The position numbers and the translations under genes are program-made. DNA of 64,000 nt, taken from Pseudidiomarina marina. Its GTDB lineage: Bacteria; Pseudomonadota; Gammaproteobacteria; Enterobacterales; Alteromonadaceae. The stretch lies in NCBI RefSeq assembly GCF_003987045.1, contig NZ_PIPZ01000001.1, positions 1,107,545 to 1,171,544 on the forward strand, read 5' to 3'. Below, in pieces: positions 1 to 9,184 of this stretch. Each line of letters starts with the position of its first letter. Position 1 is the stretch's first letter. Under the pieces are notes generated by a model, which was given only the letters and a program-made list of their open reading frames with translations, did not search any database and was not told the origin of the DNA.

Positions 1-813
1 CGGCGCTGACGCCCCCGCAGTCACACCGACATTTTCTTTGCCATCGAGCCACGCTTGATCAATGCAAGAAGCATCATCAATCAAGTACGCAGGCGTACCC
101 ATTTTTTCAGCTAATTCACGTAAGCGATTTGAATTCGAGCTATTTCGCGCGCCAACAACGAGAAGCACATCCACTTCAGCAGCCAGCTCGCGTACCGCGT
201 CTTGACGGTTTTGCGTGGCATAACAGATATCATCTTTGCGCGGCCCCTGCACTTCTGGGAATTTGTCACGCAACGCATCAATCACGTCAGCCGTATCATC
301 AACCGACAACGTGGTTTGGCTCATGTAGTGCAATTGTTTCGGATCTTTCACCTCAAGTTTTGCGACATCGTCAACCGATTCCACCAGGTAGATTCCACCT
401 TTTGGGTTATTGTACTGCCCCATGGTGCCTTCTACTTCTGGGTGCCCCGCATGACCGATCAGCACACACTCATGCCCCTTGCGACTTGCGCGCGTCACTT
501 CCATATGCACCTTCGTCACCAGCGGACAGGTTGCGTCAAATACTCGCAAACCACGGTCTTTTGCCTCTTGACGAACCGCTTGCGACACGCCGTGCGCAGA
601 AAAAATCACAATGCTATCGTCAGGCACTTCATGCAGCTCATCAACAAACACAGCACCGCGCGCACGCAACGAATCCACCACGTATTTGTTATGTACTACT
701 TCATGGCGCACATAAATAGGTGGTTCAAAAATTTCTAATGCGCGCTCGACTATAGTAATCGCTCGGTCAACACCGGCACAAAAACCACGCGGATTCGCCA
801 AAACAATATTCAT
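1..813 (-). CDS. ispH: 4-hydroxy-3-methylbut-2-enyl diphosphate reductase (partial, C-terminus beyond left edge)
   Basis: IspH (LytB) is the [4Fe-4S] enzyme of the last step of the MEP pathway, reducing HMBPP to IPP and DMAPP. The minus-strand frame opens with an ATG at 813 and reads [18 protein letters not shown], with the first cluster cysteine in GFCAGVD. It stays open for 271 codons to the window edge, where it reads [10 protein letters not shown], the conserved C-terminal IspH motif. About 45 residues should lie outside, since the family is about 315 aa. It is the last gene of the ribF-ileS-lspA-fkpB-ispH order, separated from fkpB by a family A hairpin. Identification is very secure. 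Confidence 0.97.
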   Translation of the reverse strand, partial: MNIVLANPRGFCAGVDRAITIVERALEIFEPPIYVRHEVVHNKYVVDSLRARGAVFVDELHEVPDDSIVIFSAHGVSQAVRQEAKDRGLRVFDATCPLVTKVHMEVTRASRKGHECVLIGHAGHPEVEGTMGQYNNPKGGIYLVESVDDVAKLEVKDPKQLHYMSQTTLSVDDTADVIDALRDKFPEVQGPRKDDICYATQNRQDAVRELAAEVDVLLVVGARNSSNSNRLRELAEKMGTPAYLIDDASCIDQAWLDGKENVGVTAGASAP

Positions 814-828
814 AAAAACTCCAAGTGC

Positions 829-915
829 GATATTAGCTATTGGATATTAGATATTAGAGAAAACACAAATACCCGATACATCAGTTCCAATATCAAATAT
901 CCAATAGCTAATATC
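829..915. repeat. Family A inverted-repeat element, 87-bp short form
   Basis: Two 29-nt arms (829-857 and 887-915) are near-perfect inverted copies; each is four heptamers related to GATATTA plus one G. The 29-nt loop (858-886) matches the loop of the copy at 4785-4871 at 24 of 29 positions. The outer flank after the right arm (TTTCGCTTTTTT) is also conserved among copies. It fills the fkpB-ispH gap. Confidence 0.9.
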
Positions 916-927
916 GCTTTCGCTTTT

Positions 928-1368
928 TTAAGGGTTTACCTCAATAATTTCGACGGCAAATCGCACCCGCTGGCCAGCCAGCGGATGATTAAAATCAATC
1001 GTCACAAACTGATCATTAATTGCCCGCACAATACCGGGTAACTCCGTGCCATCAGGCTGTGGAAACGTAAAAATTTGGCCAACTTCAGGGCGATCTGCAC
1101 CGAACTTGGTGGTATCTACCTGATAATAGTTATCTTTATTCGGCATACCAAAAGCGTCTTCTGGTGCCAGTTCAAACTCGCGGGCATCGCCAGCTTTTAA
1201 ACCAACCAAACACGACTCAAAGTTCTCCGTTAAGGAGCCATCGCCCATACGGAACTTTGCTGGTTTACCTGACATTTTAGTACTGTCAGCAACCGAATCA
1301 TCGGTTAATTTGATGGTGAAATGCAAAATCACTTCGCGACCGTGCTCGATCGGGAGACGACTGATCAT
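928..1368 (-). CDS. fkpB: FKBP-type peptidyl-prolyl cis-trans isomerase FkpB (SlpA type)
   Basis: A 146-aa cytoplasmic FKBP-fold prolyl isomerase, close to the ~149 aa usual for FkpB. The N-terminal FKBP strand (EHGREVILHFTIKL) is followed by the flap domain around residues 70-120 and closes with VRFAVEIIEVNP, typical of the SlyD/FkpB branch. There is no histidine-rich tail, which argues against SlyD. The ATG overlaps the lspA stop by 4 bp (ATGA), so translation is probably coupled. Its position between lspA and ispH is the conserved gammaproteobacterial one. Confidence 0.95.
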   Translation of the reverse strand: MISRLPIEHGREVILHFTIKLTDDSVADSTKMSGKPAKFRMGDGSLTENFESCLVGLKAGDAREFELAPEDAFGMPNKDNYYQVDTTKFGADRPEVGQIFTFPQPDGTELPGIVRAINDQFVTIDFNHPLAGQRVRFAVEIIEVNP

Positions 1369-1898
1369 GACTGTGGCTCCTGGCGTTGTTCAAAAAACGC
1401 CTCTAATAGCATAAGAACTGCACCGATAGTTATAGCCATATCGGCAACGTTAAATGCCGGCCAGTGCCACTCATTCACATATACATCAATAAAATCAATA
1501 ACGTAACCATATATTATACGGTCGATAACATTACCAATCGCACCCGCCAGAATCAGCGCAAAGGCAAGATTTTGACGCCACATATTGGCCGGGTTACGGC
1601 GCAGCCAAATTAGCAGAACCACACTAACGGCTATCGCTAAAAACGTGAATAACCAGCGCTGCCAGCCGCCTTGATCGCTCAAAAAGCTGAAGGCGGCACC
1701 CATATTACGCACGTAGGTCAAATTTAAATAGGGCATCACCTCAATGCTTTCGTATAAATCGAAAACACGAATCACCCATTGCTTGGTAAATTGATCCAGA
1801 ACAATAAGCAGCAAGGTTAACCACAAAAAGCGCAACCCACTGGCGCGCTTTTGTAAATCAGTTGGCTTAAGCAAAATGGCGCTCCTCTCCGGCTCCAT
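1365..1898 (-). CDS. lspA: Lipoprotein signal peptidase (signal peptidase II)
   Basis: LspA is the inner-membrane aspartyl protease that cleaves the signal peptide of diacylglyceryl-prolipoproteins. Four hydrophobic segments are visible, and the catalytic aspartates lie in the family motifs GAIGNVIDR and FNVADMAI. The ATG at 1898 lies inside the end of ileS but has no clear ribosome site. A TTG at 1874 is preceded at 7 nt by AGAGGAG and would give an N-terminus [13 protein letters not shown] with only an 8-nt overlap with ileS; this is a serious alternative start. Confidence 0.95.
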   Translation of the reverse strand: MEPERSAILLKPTDLQKRASGLRFLWLTLLLIVLDQFTKQWVIRVFDLYESIEVMPYLNLTYVRNMGAAFSFLSDQGGWQRWLFTFLAIAVSVVLLIWLRRNPANMWRQNLAFALILAGAIGNVIDRIIYGYVIDFIDVYVNEWHWPAFNVADMAITIGAVLMLLEAFFEQRQEPQS

Positions 1899-4719
1899 CA
1901 ACGTTTGTTACACAGCGTTGGCATAGCGTCGGGTGGCTAACAATGGTGCCAACCTCTGCACGGTGATGCCAACAGCGCTCGCATTTTTCGTACGCCGATT
2001 TCGCTACTTTTACCCAAACGCCGTCAAGTTCTGTTGCAACAGCCCCTGCAGGTGCCGTCTCAACCGTTTCAACGGCAACAGCAGACGTAATAAAGGCAAA
2101 ACGTAACTCGTCCTCAAGACTAGATAGTTGTGCGGCAATGTCGGCCACCGCATAAACAGTCACTTCGGCTTGTAAGCTGCCGCCAATTACATCATCACGG
2201 CGCGCTTGCTCAAGCGTACGATTCACTTCATCACGTACCTCAAGCACCGTTTGCCACAAGGCGTTATCGGCTGGACTCACGCTAATTTGCGCCGCTTCGC
2301 GATACCAACTCTCGGTAAACACATAACGCGAACGCGCTTCACCATTGGCGAGCTGCTTCGGCAACGCATCCCAAATTTCTTGCGCGGTAAAACTACAAAT
2401 AGGCGCCAACCAGCGTACCAACATTTCAGCAATGTGATACAAAGCGGTCTGACATGAACGACGCGCGACACTGTCACGTTTTGCCGTGTACTGACGGTCT
2501 TTAATCACGTCTAAGTAGAAGCTACCTAACTCAATTGAGCAGAAGTGCATAATTTTTTGCACCACGCCGTGGAATTGGTAGTCGTCTAACGCTTTTAGAA
2601 TCTCTTCTTGTAAACTAACAGCACGCGCAACAATCCACTTATCAATCGCAACCATATCGTCGGCAGCAACAGCGTGTTTGCTTGGCTCAAACTCGTTAAT
2701 GTTCGCTAACAAGAAACGTGAGGTATTACGAATACGACGGTAGCTATCAGCGGAACGCTTCAAGATTTCATCAGAAACCGTCATTTCGCCCGAATAATCC
2801 GTTGCCGCAACCCACAAACGTAAGATATCACCGCCTAACTTGTTCATCACCTCAAGCGGCGCAATGACGTTGCCGATTGATTTCGACATTTTGCGGCCTT
2901 GCCCATCAACCGTGAAACCATGCGTTAGCACTTGCTTATATGGTGCTTGTTGATACATCGCCACACCAGTCAACAAAGACGATTGGAACCAACCACGATG
3001 CTGATCAGAACCTTCAAGATACAAATCTGCTGGCCACTGCAGGCCTGGCGTTTTATTCAAAACGGCTTCGTGCGTCACACCTGAATCGAACCACACGTCT
3101 AAGGTGTCAGTCACTTTACGGTAATCAACGGCTTCATCGCCTAATAACTCTTCAGGTTCTAGATCGAACCACGCCTGAATGCCATCTTTTTCAACACGTT
3201 TTGCGACTTCTTCCATCAGTTCCAGCGTGCGTGGATGTAATTCGTCAGTGTCACGACGCACAAATACAGCAATTGGATTACCCCACGTGCGTTGACGTGA
3301 AATACACCAGTCAGGACGACCATCAACCATGCTTTCGATGCGGCTTTGCCCCCACTCTGGCACCCAACGCACTTGTTTAATTTGCTCTAATGCTTTGGCG
3401 CGCAAACCTTGCTTATCCATACTAATAAACCACTGCGGAGTGGCACGGAAAATAATTGGCGTTTTGTGGCGCCAGCAATGTGGGTACGAGTGGTTATACG
3501 CTTCGTGATGGATCAATCGCCCAGCTTCTTGCAGCGCATCAACAATATTCGGGTTCGCCTTCATCACGTGCTGACCAGCAAACATCGGCGTATCGTCTTT
3601 ATACACACCGTTATCGCCAACTGGATTATACACTTCAATGCCGTAACGCTGACCAACAATAAAGTCATCGACACCGTGGCCTGGCGCCGTGTGCACACAG
3701 CCCGTACCAGAATCAGTGGTTACGTGCTCACCAAGAATAAGTGGCACCTGAACATCCGCAAATAACGGATGATTCACTTTCACATTTTCAAGCGCTTCAC
3801 CTTTTGCGAAGCCAAGCTTGTGATAAGCATCAATACCCCAGCGTTCCATGGCTGATTTCACTAATTCATCAGCAAGTACCAAACGCATGGCAGGGCGCTC
3901 ATCCGTCGCCTCAACCTGAACCAACGTATAATCAAGGCTCGGATGCAACGAAATGGCACGGTTTGCTGGAATAGTCCACGGCGTGGTGGTCCAAATCACA
4001 ACCATCACCTCACCCTCGCCAGCATGGCCGTCTGGGTGATCAAACTTAGCCACCAACTCACTTTCGTTCACTGGCGTAAAGCCAACATCGATAGCTGGTG
4101 AACGCTTATCTTGATACTCAACTTCCGCTTCAGCTAGAGCAGAACCACAATCGGTACACCAATGCACCGGCTTAAAGCCTTGTTGCATGTGACCATTGGC
4201 AATGATTTTTGCAAGCGCGCGAATACTGTCAGCTTCTTGTTTCGGGTTCATGGTCAAATAAGGGTTATCCCAATCACCAAACACACCCAAACGTTTAAAG
4301 TCTTCACGCTGACCGTCTACCTGAGTGAGTGCATACTCACGGCATTTTTGACGGAACTCAGCCACACTGAGTTTCTTACCTGGCTTGCCATGTTTCTTCT
4401 CAACTTGCAGCTCAATTGGCAAGCCATGACAATCCCAACCAGGCACATAAGGCGCATCAAAATCGCTCAGCGTTTTCGCTTTCACAATCATGTCTTTCAA
4501 AATCTTATTCACTGCGTGACCAATGTGAATATCACCGTTCGCATAAGGAGGGCCATCATGCAAAATAAACACCGGCTGACCCGCCTTCGCTTGGCGAATA
4601 AGGCCGTACACGTCATCTGTGTACCACTGTTGCAACATCTGCGGCTCTCGCTGCGCCAAATTCCCGCGCATCGGAAACTCAGTTTCCGGCAGATTCAGTG
4701 TGTGTTTGTAGTCGGTCAT
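1867..4719 (-). CDS. ileS: Isoleucyl-tRNA synthetase
   Basis: Class I aminoacyl-tRNA synthetase charging tRNA-Ile. I chose the ATG at 4719 because it follows AAGGAATCAAAG and gives [19 protein letters not shown], which aligns with the known IleS N-terminus; an upstream in-frame start would add 12 unlikely residues. The 950-aa product has the HIGH-type motif ([14 protein letters not shown], about residue 60), the editing CP1 domain, the KMSKS loop ([10 protein letters not shown], near 600), the anticodon-binding domain and a C-terminal zinc knuckle with CERC and CQRC. Downstream lspA overlaps it. Confidence 0.98.
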   Translation of the reverse strand: MTDYKHTLNLPETEFPMRGNLAQREPQMLQQWYTDDVYGLIRQAKAGQPVFILHDGPPYANGDIHIGHAVNKILKDMIVKAKTLSDFDAPYVPGWDCHGLPIELQVEKKHGKPGKKLSVAEFRQKCREYALTQVDGQREDFKRLGVFGDWDNPYLTMNPKQEADSIRALAKIIANGHMQQGFKPVHWCTDCGSALAEAEVEYQDKRSPAIDVGFTPVNESELVAKFDHPDGHAGEGEVMVVIWTTTPWTIPANRAISLHPSLDYTLVQVEATDERPAMRLVLADELVKSAMERWGIDAYHKLGFAKGEALENVKVNHPLFADVQVPLILGEHVTTDSGTGCVHTAPGHGVDDFIVGQRYGIEVYNPVGDNGVYKDDTPMFAGQHVMKANPNIVDALQEAGRLIHHEAYNHSYPHCWRHKTPIIFRATPQWFISMDKQGLRAKALEQIKQVRWVPEWGQSRIESMVDGRPDWCISRQRTWGNPIAVFVRRDTDELHPRTLELMEEVAKRVEKDGIQAWFDLEPEELLGDEAVDYRKVTDTLDVWFDSGVTHEAVLNKTPGLQWPADLYLEGSDQHRGWFQSSLLTGVAMYQQAPYKQVLTHGFTVDGQGRKMSKSIGNVIAPLEVMNKLGGDILRLWVAATDYSGEMTVSDEILKRSADSYRRIRNTSRFLLANINEFEPSKHAVAADDMVAIDKWIVARAVSLQEEILKALDDYQFHGVVQKIMHFCSIELGSFYLDVIKDRQYTAKRDSVARRSCQTALYHIAEMLVRWLAPICSFTAQEIWDALPKQLANGEARSRYVFTESWYREAAQISVSPADNALWQTVLEVRDEVNRTLEQARRDDVIGGSLQAEVTVYAVADIAAQLSSLEDELRFAFITSAVAVETVETAPAGAVATELDGVWVKVAKSAYEKCERCWHHRAEVGTIVSHPTLCQRCVTNVDGAGEERHFA

Positions 4720-4784
4720 CTTTGATTCCTTTTTCGAGGGCATAGTGTGCCCCATGGCTCATTTCAATTTTTGAATTCGAATAG

Positions 4785-4871
4785 GATATTAGCTATTAGA
4801 TATTTGATATTAGACAAAACATAAATACCCGATAAATCCGCTCTAATATCTAATATCAAATAGCTAATATC
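4785..4871. repeat. Family A inverted-repeat element, 87-bp short form
   Basis: Arms 4785-4813 and 4843-4871 with a 29-nt loop, the same size and plan as the copy at 829-915. Its right arm overlaps the 3' end of ribF and encodes the last RibF residues (ILAI) and the stop codon. Confidence 0.9.
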
Positions 4872-5782
4872 GTTCTTGCTTTTTCAGCGTCGGCGGCTAT
4901 TTGTTGCTGTAGCTGCGCAAAATCAGCGAACTTCTGCTCAGCGCGAATAAAATGCGTCGGCACCACCCGCAACTGCTGCCCATATAAATCACCAACAAAA
5001 TCGAACAAATGCACCTCAAGCTGCACCCGCTCACCATTTAATGTTGGGCGTCTACCAATATTAGCAACGCCTGCATGCATTTTGCCATCATTGCATTGTA
5101 CCTGCACAGCAAATACACCCTGAAGTGGCGAATGCAACCGTTTTAACTGAATATTTGCGGTTGGAAAGCCGATAGTACGACCTTTTTTCTCACCGTGCAC
5201 CACACGACCTTCAAACGCATAAGGACGACCTAACATCGCGGCTGCTTGAGTAAAGTCACCATCGCTTAAACATTGACGTATCGCTGTGCTACTGACGCGC
5301 TGCTGTTGTTGGCGATAACTTTGTGTATCAACAACCTCAAAGCCGAGCTCTGCGCCCGCACGTTGCAACATTGCAAAATCGCCTTCACGCCCGTGACCAA
5401 AGCGAAAATCATCGCCAACCACCAAAAACTGCACGCCGAGCATGTCAACCAGCACTCGCTCGATAAACTCGCGTGCCGGCAGATTAGAAAATTTACGATT
5501 AAACTCGATGACAATATGGCGACCGATACCCTGCTCACGCAGCGCCATGTGCTTTTCGCGAAAATTGGTCAGCCGCGCCGGCGCTTTATCAGGCTGAAAC
5601 AGCTCTTGCGGTTGCGGCTCAAACGTCATCACCGTCGCCGGAACACCGCGTGCTAGCGCCTGCGCCTTTACCTGCGCCAACACCGCTTGATGCCCCAAAT
5701 GAACACCATCAAAGTTGCCGATAGTAAGTACACACCCACGGTGCTCAGATCGAATGTTATGGATTCCGCGAATTAACTGCAT
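4856..5782 (-). CDS. ribF: Bifunctional riboflavin kinase / FAD synthetase
   Basis: RibF phosphorylates riboflavin to FMN and adenylates FMN to FAD. The 308-aa product has the N-terminal nucleotidyltransferase signature TIGNFDGVHLGHQ (residues 20-32) and the C-terminal flavokinase motif GRTIGFPTANI (near 205), and matches the usual length of about 310 aa. It lies upstream of ileS as in other gammaproteobacteria. The last codons come from a family A arm, so the native C-terminus has probably been replaced by TILAI followed by the repeat's stop. The start ATG at 5782 has only a weak ribosome site. Confidence 0.97.
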   Translation of the reverse strand: MQLIRGIHNIRSEHRGCVLTIGNFDGVHLGHQAVLAQVKAQALARGVPATVMTFEPQPQELFQPDKAPARLTNFREKHMALREQGIGRHIVIEFNRKFSNLPAREFIERVLVDMLGVQFLVVGDDFRFGHGREGDFAMLQRAGAELGFEVVDTQSYRQQQQRVSSTAIRQCLSDGDFTQAAAMLGRPYAFEGRVVHGEKKGRTIGFPTANIQLKRLHSPLQGVFAVQVQCNDGKMHAGVANIGRRPTLNGERVQLEVHLFDFVGDLYGQQLRVVPTHFIRAEQKFADFAQLQQQIAADAEKARTILAI

Positions 5783-5863
5783 CAGTGCGTCGCAAGCCTG
5801 TCGTTATTTCAGGTGATTAACAAAGCGGCGATTATAACAGGCAAGCCAAACGCTAACCAGACA

Positions 5864-6211
5864 CTAAGGGCTCATTAATACCAGCTGAATTAGCTGATCA
5901 CGCAGATCTTGCCTCGTTCGCAAAAATAACAAGGCTGAAATAAGAGAATCATCGCTCTCGGCAAGCCGATAAATAACCCGAATCTGCGCTTTTGTATCAA
6001 AAAACTCATAATATTGACCAAATCCTAACTCGGCGCTTTCCAAGCATCGATCCCCCCCCTGCGGAAACATCGTAATTTTTTGTTCGAATCGGTCAAGCAC
6101 GGTATCGACATATTTTTGCGCCGCTCGATACCCGACTTTTTTTGTAAGAAACCTGACCTGGTCGCGAGCTTGCGATTGGAAATGGCTCGTATAATCAATT
6201 GATATCGTCAT
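5864..6211 (-). CDS. RelE/ParE-family toxin of a type II toxin-antitoxin pair
   Basis: A 115-aa protein starting MTISIDYTSHFQSQARDQ and ending with a basic and hydrophobic tail. The pattern of an N-terminal strand, two helices and the strands YYEFFDTKAQIRVIYRL and ISALLFLRTRQD is that of the RelE/ParE fold. The ATG at 6211 is chosen over a more upstream one because it places the start 17 nt inside the antitoxin gene, as in coupled pairs. Whether it is a ribonuclease (RelE/YoeB) or a gyrase poison (ParE) cannot be told from sequence alone. It sits between ribF and murJ, normally neighbours. Confidence 0.82.
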   Translation of the reverse strand: MTISIDYTSHFQSQARDQVRFLTKKVGYRAAQKYVDTVLDRFEQKITMFPQGGDRCLESAELGFGQYYEFFDTKAQIRVIYRLAESDDSLISALLFLRTRQDLRDQLIQLVLMSP

Positions 6212-6473
6212 CTGCGCCGAGCTCCTCTGCCAATCCTTTGAACAGCTCTTCGCGGCTAACAACACGACCAGACCGAACATCCTTTTCAGCCAATGCAATC
6301 ATTTTCAACATCGCCATCTGCTCTTGCATGGCTTCGTATTGGGCAGGATCTTGCACCACATACAACGGTTCACCGTTCTGGGTCACCAAAACCGGTTCAT
6401 TCACATCCATGGTCGCAATTTCTTTCTTAAACCCTGAAACAGTGGTCACGCGCGGGCGTTTAACGGTATACAT
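6195..6473 (-). CDS. Phd/YefM-family antitoxin
   Basis: A 92-aa acidic protein whose first half (VSGFKKEIATM, EPVLVTQNGEPLYVVQD) has the Phd/YefM DNA-binding pattern 'hhxxNGxPhhhh'. The C-terminal half is charged and probably unfolded until it wraps the toxin. It precedes and overlaps the toxin gene, the usual antitoxin-first order. A 9-bp inverted repeat just upstream of the ATG is a good candidate autoregulatory operator. Confidence 0.85.
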   Translation of the reverse strand: MYTVKRPRVTTVSGFKKEIATMDVNEPVLVTQNGEPLYVVQDPAQYEAMQEQMAMLKMIALAEKDVRSGRVVSREELFKGLAEELGADDDIN

Positions 6474-6477
6474 GGCT

Positions 6478-6508
6478 CTTATTCCTTGTTGGTGGTTTCA
6501 GGAATAAG
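6478..6508 (-). promoter_or_regulatory. Candidate autoregulatory operator of the toxin-antitoxin pair
   Basis: CTTATTCCT (6478-6486) and AGGAATAAG (6500-6508) are perfect inverted 9-mers, ending 5 bp upstream of the antitoxin ATG. Phd/YefM antitoxins typically repress their own promoter through such palindromes. Confidence 0.5.
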
Positions 6509-6573
6509 ATTAGACGAGAATGGCGGATAAGTCTAAATAAAGACCAAATATAGACCCACCGAAAAACAAAGGC

Positions 6574-6733
6574 GATATTAGCTATTGGATATTAGATATT
6601 AGGAAATCGAAAACGATATTAGCACTCAGATATCAGATACTAGCTCTGACTATTCGGCTTTTTCTAATATCTGATATCCAATAGCTAATATCGTACTAGC
6701 TCTTCTAATATCCAATATCTAATAGCTAATATC
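6574..6733. repeat. Two nested family A inverted-repeat elements
   Basis: Outer arms 6574-6602 and 6705-6733 enclose a second, more divergent pair, 6615-6643 and 6664-6692, each 29 nt. One element therefore sits in the loop of another. The outer right arm encodes the last MurJ residues (DISY) and its stop codon. Confidence 0.85.
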
Positions 6734-8278
6734 GTTTTTGCTCTTCACAACGCGGAGGAGGAGGAGGGAGAGTAAGTACGTGCCCCCACCCGCGCCAATC
6801 AACAACGCCAACTGCCAGACCCGATCAACAAATTCAGCCGCAAGCCACCACGAACGAGCAGGCACAAGATAGAGCACCACCGCGACCATCGCCGCCACAG
6901 CGAGCGCCACTTTCGTGAGGTAAGTTAACGTGCCGGGGTAGCGTTTCAACACACCGTCGCGCCACAGGTTATAGCCCAACAAACCGGCGTTAACAGCGGC
7001 AGAAAGAGACGTTGCAATGGCCAAACCGACGTATCCGTAAGGAATCGCGAAAATGATATTGAACACCATGTTTGAAACCATGGCGATAATGCCGTATTTC
7101 ACGGGTCGCTTGGTATCTTGGCGTGAATAGAATCCAGTCGCCAATACCTTCACCAACATGAAACTCAGTAAGCCTGAGCCATACGCAAACAAACTATAAG
7201 AGGCCAAGCGCGCATCTTCAGGTGTAAATTCACCGCGCATGAACAACACCATCAGCATCGGTTCGGCAAGCACAATCAAACCACACATAGCCGGCAAACC
7301 GAGCAAGACAACCGTACGAATACCCCAGTCTAAAGTACGACTAAATTCCTCCGCCGATTTATCCACATGACGTGAGCTTAACGCTGGCAAAATAACGGTC
7401 GCAATCGCAATGCCAAATAATCCCAACGGAAATTCCAATAACCGGTCGGAGTAATATAACCAGCTAATTGAACCACTCATTAAAAACGATGCAATAAACG
7501 TATCCAGTAGTAGGTTAATCTGACTAACCGACACCCCAAATAAGGCAGGAATCATTAACGTGCGGATTTTAGTGACGCCAGGGTCACGCCATCCCCATCG
7601 CGGACGAACCAATAACCTTGCCCGCTTCAAAAACGGAATTTGAAATAAGAACTGTACGGCACCACCAACAAACACACCCCATGCTAGCGCATATTCGGGT
7701 TGATCAAGTTGCGGCCCAAGCCATATCGCAAAAACAATAATCGCAATATTCAAAAATACCGGCGTAAACGCCGCCACCGCGAACTTACCAATCGTATTTA
7801 AAATCGCGCCGGCTAAGGCGGTAAAGGTAATAAACCACAAATACGGAAACGTAATACGCAGCAAGTCTGCCGCCAGCACAAACTTATGCCCCTGCGGACC
7901 ATCGTGATACCAATCCAGAAACCAACCCGTACCGAACATCGCCGCCACCACGGGTGATGCAATCACACCCACCAGCGTGACAATCGTAACCAACGTACCT
8001 AACGTACCCGCCACCCGAGCAATCAGCAAGCGCTGTTCATCCAGCGTCTTACCCTGCTTATACTCTGTCAGAACTGGCACAAACGCCTGCGCAAACGCCC
8101 CTTCCGCAAACAATCGACGCAGAAAGTTCGGTATCTTGTTCGCAAAGAAGAACACATCGGCCGCCGCCCCAGCCCCCATCAAGTTCGCAATCACCACATC
8201 GCGCACAAGCCCAAGCACACGCGAGATGAGTGTCATGAAGCTGACAATGATGCCGGATTTAGCAAGTGACTTTGACAA
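6719..8278 (-). CDS. murJ: Lipid II flippase MurJ
   Basis: MurJ flips lipid II across the inner membrane for peptidoglycan synthesis. The 519-aa product has about 14 hydrophobic segments and the diagnostic N-terminus (SRVLGLVRDVVIA, and PNFLRRLFAEGAFAQAFVPV) with the essential arginines of the central cavity. The start is a TTG at 8278, preceded by TGAGG at a 6-nt spacing; the ATG-initiated alternative is internal. The gene ends inside a family A arm, giving the tail NDISY. The rpsT-murJ-ribF neighbourhood is conserved in relatives. Confidence 0.97.
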   Translation of the reverse strand: MSKSLAKSGIIVSFMTLISRVLGLVRDVVIANLMGAGAAADVFFFANKIPNFLRRLFAEGAFAQAFVPVLTEYKQGKTLDEQRLLIARVAGTLGTLVTIVTLVGVIASPVVAAMFGTGWFLDWYHDGPQGHKFVLAADLLRITFPYLWFITFTALAGAILNTIGKFAVAAFTPVFLNIAIIVFAIWLGPQLDQPEYALAWGVFVGGAVQFLFQIPFLKRARLLVRPRWGWRDPGVTKIRTLMIPALFGVSVSQINLLLDTFIASFLMSGSISWLYYSDRLLEFPLGLFGIAIATVILPALSSRHVDKSAEEFSRTLDWGIRTVVLLGLPAMCGLIVLAEPMLMVLFMRGEFTPEDARLASYSLFAYGSGLLSFMLVKVLATGFYSRQDTKRPVKYGIIAMVSNMVFNIIFAIPYGYVGLAIATSLSAAVNAGLLGYNLWRDGVLKRYPGTLTYLTKVALAVAAMVAVVLYLVPARSWWLAAEFVDRVWQLALLIGAGGGTYLLSLLLLRVVKSKNDISY

Positions 8279-8293
8279 TGAAACCTCAAGTAC

Positions 8294-8757
8294 GATATTA
8301 GCTATTGGATATTAGATATTAGTAAAACCTACTTAAGCGGAATCTACTAGCATCATCTTTTTGGTTGAGTTGATCAAACCATTAAGTAGTCGATATACGA
8401 GACGAGTTTCAGTATGTAAACGATACTCGACGTAACCTAATCGAAAACTTATTTCGAGCTGGGTTTCCAACTCAGCAAGAGAACCACGAGCAATATAATA
8501 GAATCGTATTTGCTCTCTATAAGAGCCCCTACCAGCTCCTTCCGCTATGTTACTAGACACAGAAACGACGGCGCGCCGCATTTGACTAACGAGCCCAAAT
8601 AATTCATGTCCCGGAAAACTATCAGTTATCTTATAGACTGATACACATAAGTCCATCGCCGAATTATAAACTTTCAAATCTTTAAACATGAACACCTCCC
8701 TGTATCACACAACCTTACCCGTTTTTTTCTAATATCTAATATCCAATAGCTAATATC
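8294..8757 (-). mobile_element. Full-length family A element: perfect 29-bp inverted repeats around a four-helix-bundle gene
   Basis: The arms 8294-8322 and 8729-8757 are exact reverse complements over all 29 positions and flank a single gene (8333-8689). The segment before the right arm contains ACACAACCTTACCCG, resembling ACACAAATACCCG in the loops of the 87-bp copies, which suggests that those are internal deletions of this form. This stem-loop-with-ORF plan is the one known from intervening sequences in bacterial 23S rRNA, but here it lies between murJ and rpsT. No clear target duplication is visible. Confidence 0.75.
8333..8689 (-). CDS. Four-helix-bundle protein of the 23S rRNA intervening-sequence protein family
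   Basis: A 118-aa protein starting MFKDLKVYNSAMDLCVSVYK, with SFPGHELFGLVSQMRRAVVS, SNIAEGAGR and an FYYIARGSLAELETQLEIS segment. These are the hallmark motifs of the small four-helix-bundle family (TIGR02436/PF05635) found in 23S rRNA intervening sequences and related to the Avd accessory proteins of diversity-generating retroelements. I chose the ATG at 8689 because GGGAGGTG lies just upstream. The biochemical role of the family is unknown; Avd binds nucleic acid and reverse transcriptase. It is the only gene in an inverted-repeat element. No reverse transcriptase is present. Confidence 0.88.
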   Translation of the reverse strand: MFKDLKVYNSAMDLCVSVYKITDSFPGHELFGLVSQMRRAVVSVSSNIAEGAGRGSYREQIRFYYIARGSLAELETQLEISFRLGYVEYRLHTETRLVYRLLNGLINSTKKMMLVDSA

Positions 8758-8761
8758 GTCC

Positions 8762-8790
8762 TTGACTTTCAGTCGGAAAACAGGCATATT
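8762..8790 (+). promoter_or_regulatory. Probable sigma70 promoter of rpsT
   Basis: TTGACT (8762-8767), a 17-bp spacer and CATATT (8785-8790) lie about 50 bp upstream of the rpsT start. The -35 box directly abuts the right arm of the family A element. Confidence 0.5.
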
Positions 8791-8841
8791 CCCCGCCCTA
8801 CAAAACCATTGCACATAGATAACGAATTTTAGGAGTTCACC

Positions 8842-9102
8842 TTGGCTAACATTAAGTCTGCTAAAAAGCGTGCGGTACAAGCGGAAAAGAACCGTCGCCA
8901 CAACGCGAGCCGTCGCTCAATGATGCGTACCTTGATGAAGAAAGTAACTGCTGCAATTGAAGCAGGCGATAAAGCGACTGCACAGCAGGCATTTACTAGC
9001 CTTCAACCGGTACTTGACCGTTACGCGACTAAAGGTCTCATCGGTAAAAACAAAGCGTCTCGTCATAAGAGTCGTTTGAACGCGAAAATCAGCGCTCTGT
9101 AA
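8842..9102 (+). CDS. rpsT: 30S ribosomal protein S20
   Basis: An 86-aa basic protein, [20 protein letters not shown] at the N-terminus, diagnostic of S20, which binds 16S rRNA in the body of the small subunit. The start codon is TTG at 8842, preceded by AGGAG; rpsT also starts with UUG in Escherichia coli, where the weak start is part of its autogenous control. It is transcribed away from murJ and followed by a strong terminator. Confidence 0.98.
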   Translation: MANIKSAKKRAVQAEKNRRHNASRRSMMRTLMKKVTAAIEAGDKATAQQAFTSLQPVLDRYATKGLIGKNKASRHKSRLNAKISAL

Positions 9103-9137
9103 GACGCTGTTCGGTTGCGTTACCGACGTACGATTTA

Positions 9138-9165
9138 GAAAAACCAGCTGCGGCTGGTTTTTTTA
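9138..9165 (+). terminator. Intrinsic terminator of rpsT
   Basis: AAACCAGC-TGCG-GCTGGTTT followed by a T run, starting about 35 bp after the rpsT stop. Confidence 0.85.
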
Positions 9166-9184
9166 TGTCTAGTATAAAGTGTGT

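Noticed and set aside
4162..4725. 187-codon plus-strand frame opposite ileS
   Set aside because: It is a shadow of the well-supported ileS gene, with an unnatural composition rich in His, Arg and Thr.
8333..8689. Diversity-generating retroelement, because the four-helix-bundle protein resembles Avd
   Set aside because: No reverse transcriptase, template repeat or variable repeat is visible in the window.
829..8757. Regularly recurring family A arms as a CRISPR-like array
   Set aside because: Copies are dispersed, inverted in pairs and separated by kilobases of genes; no uniform spacers and no cas genes.
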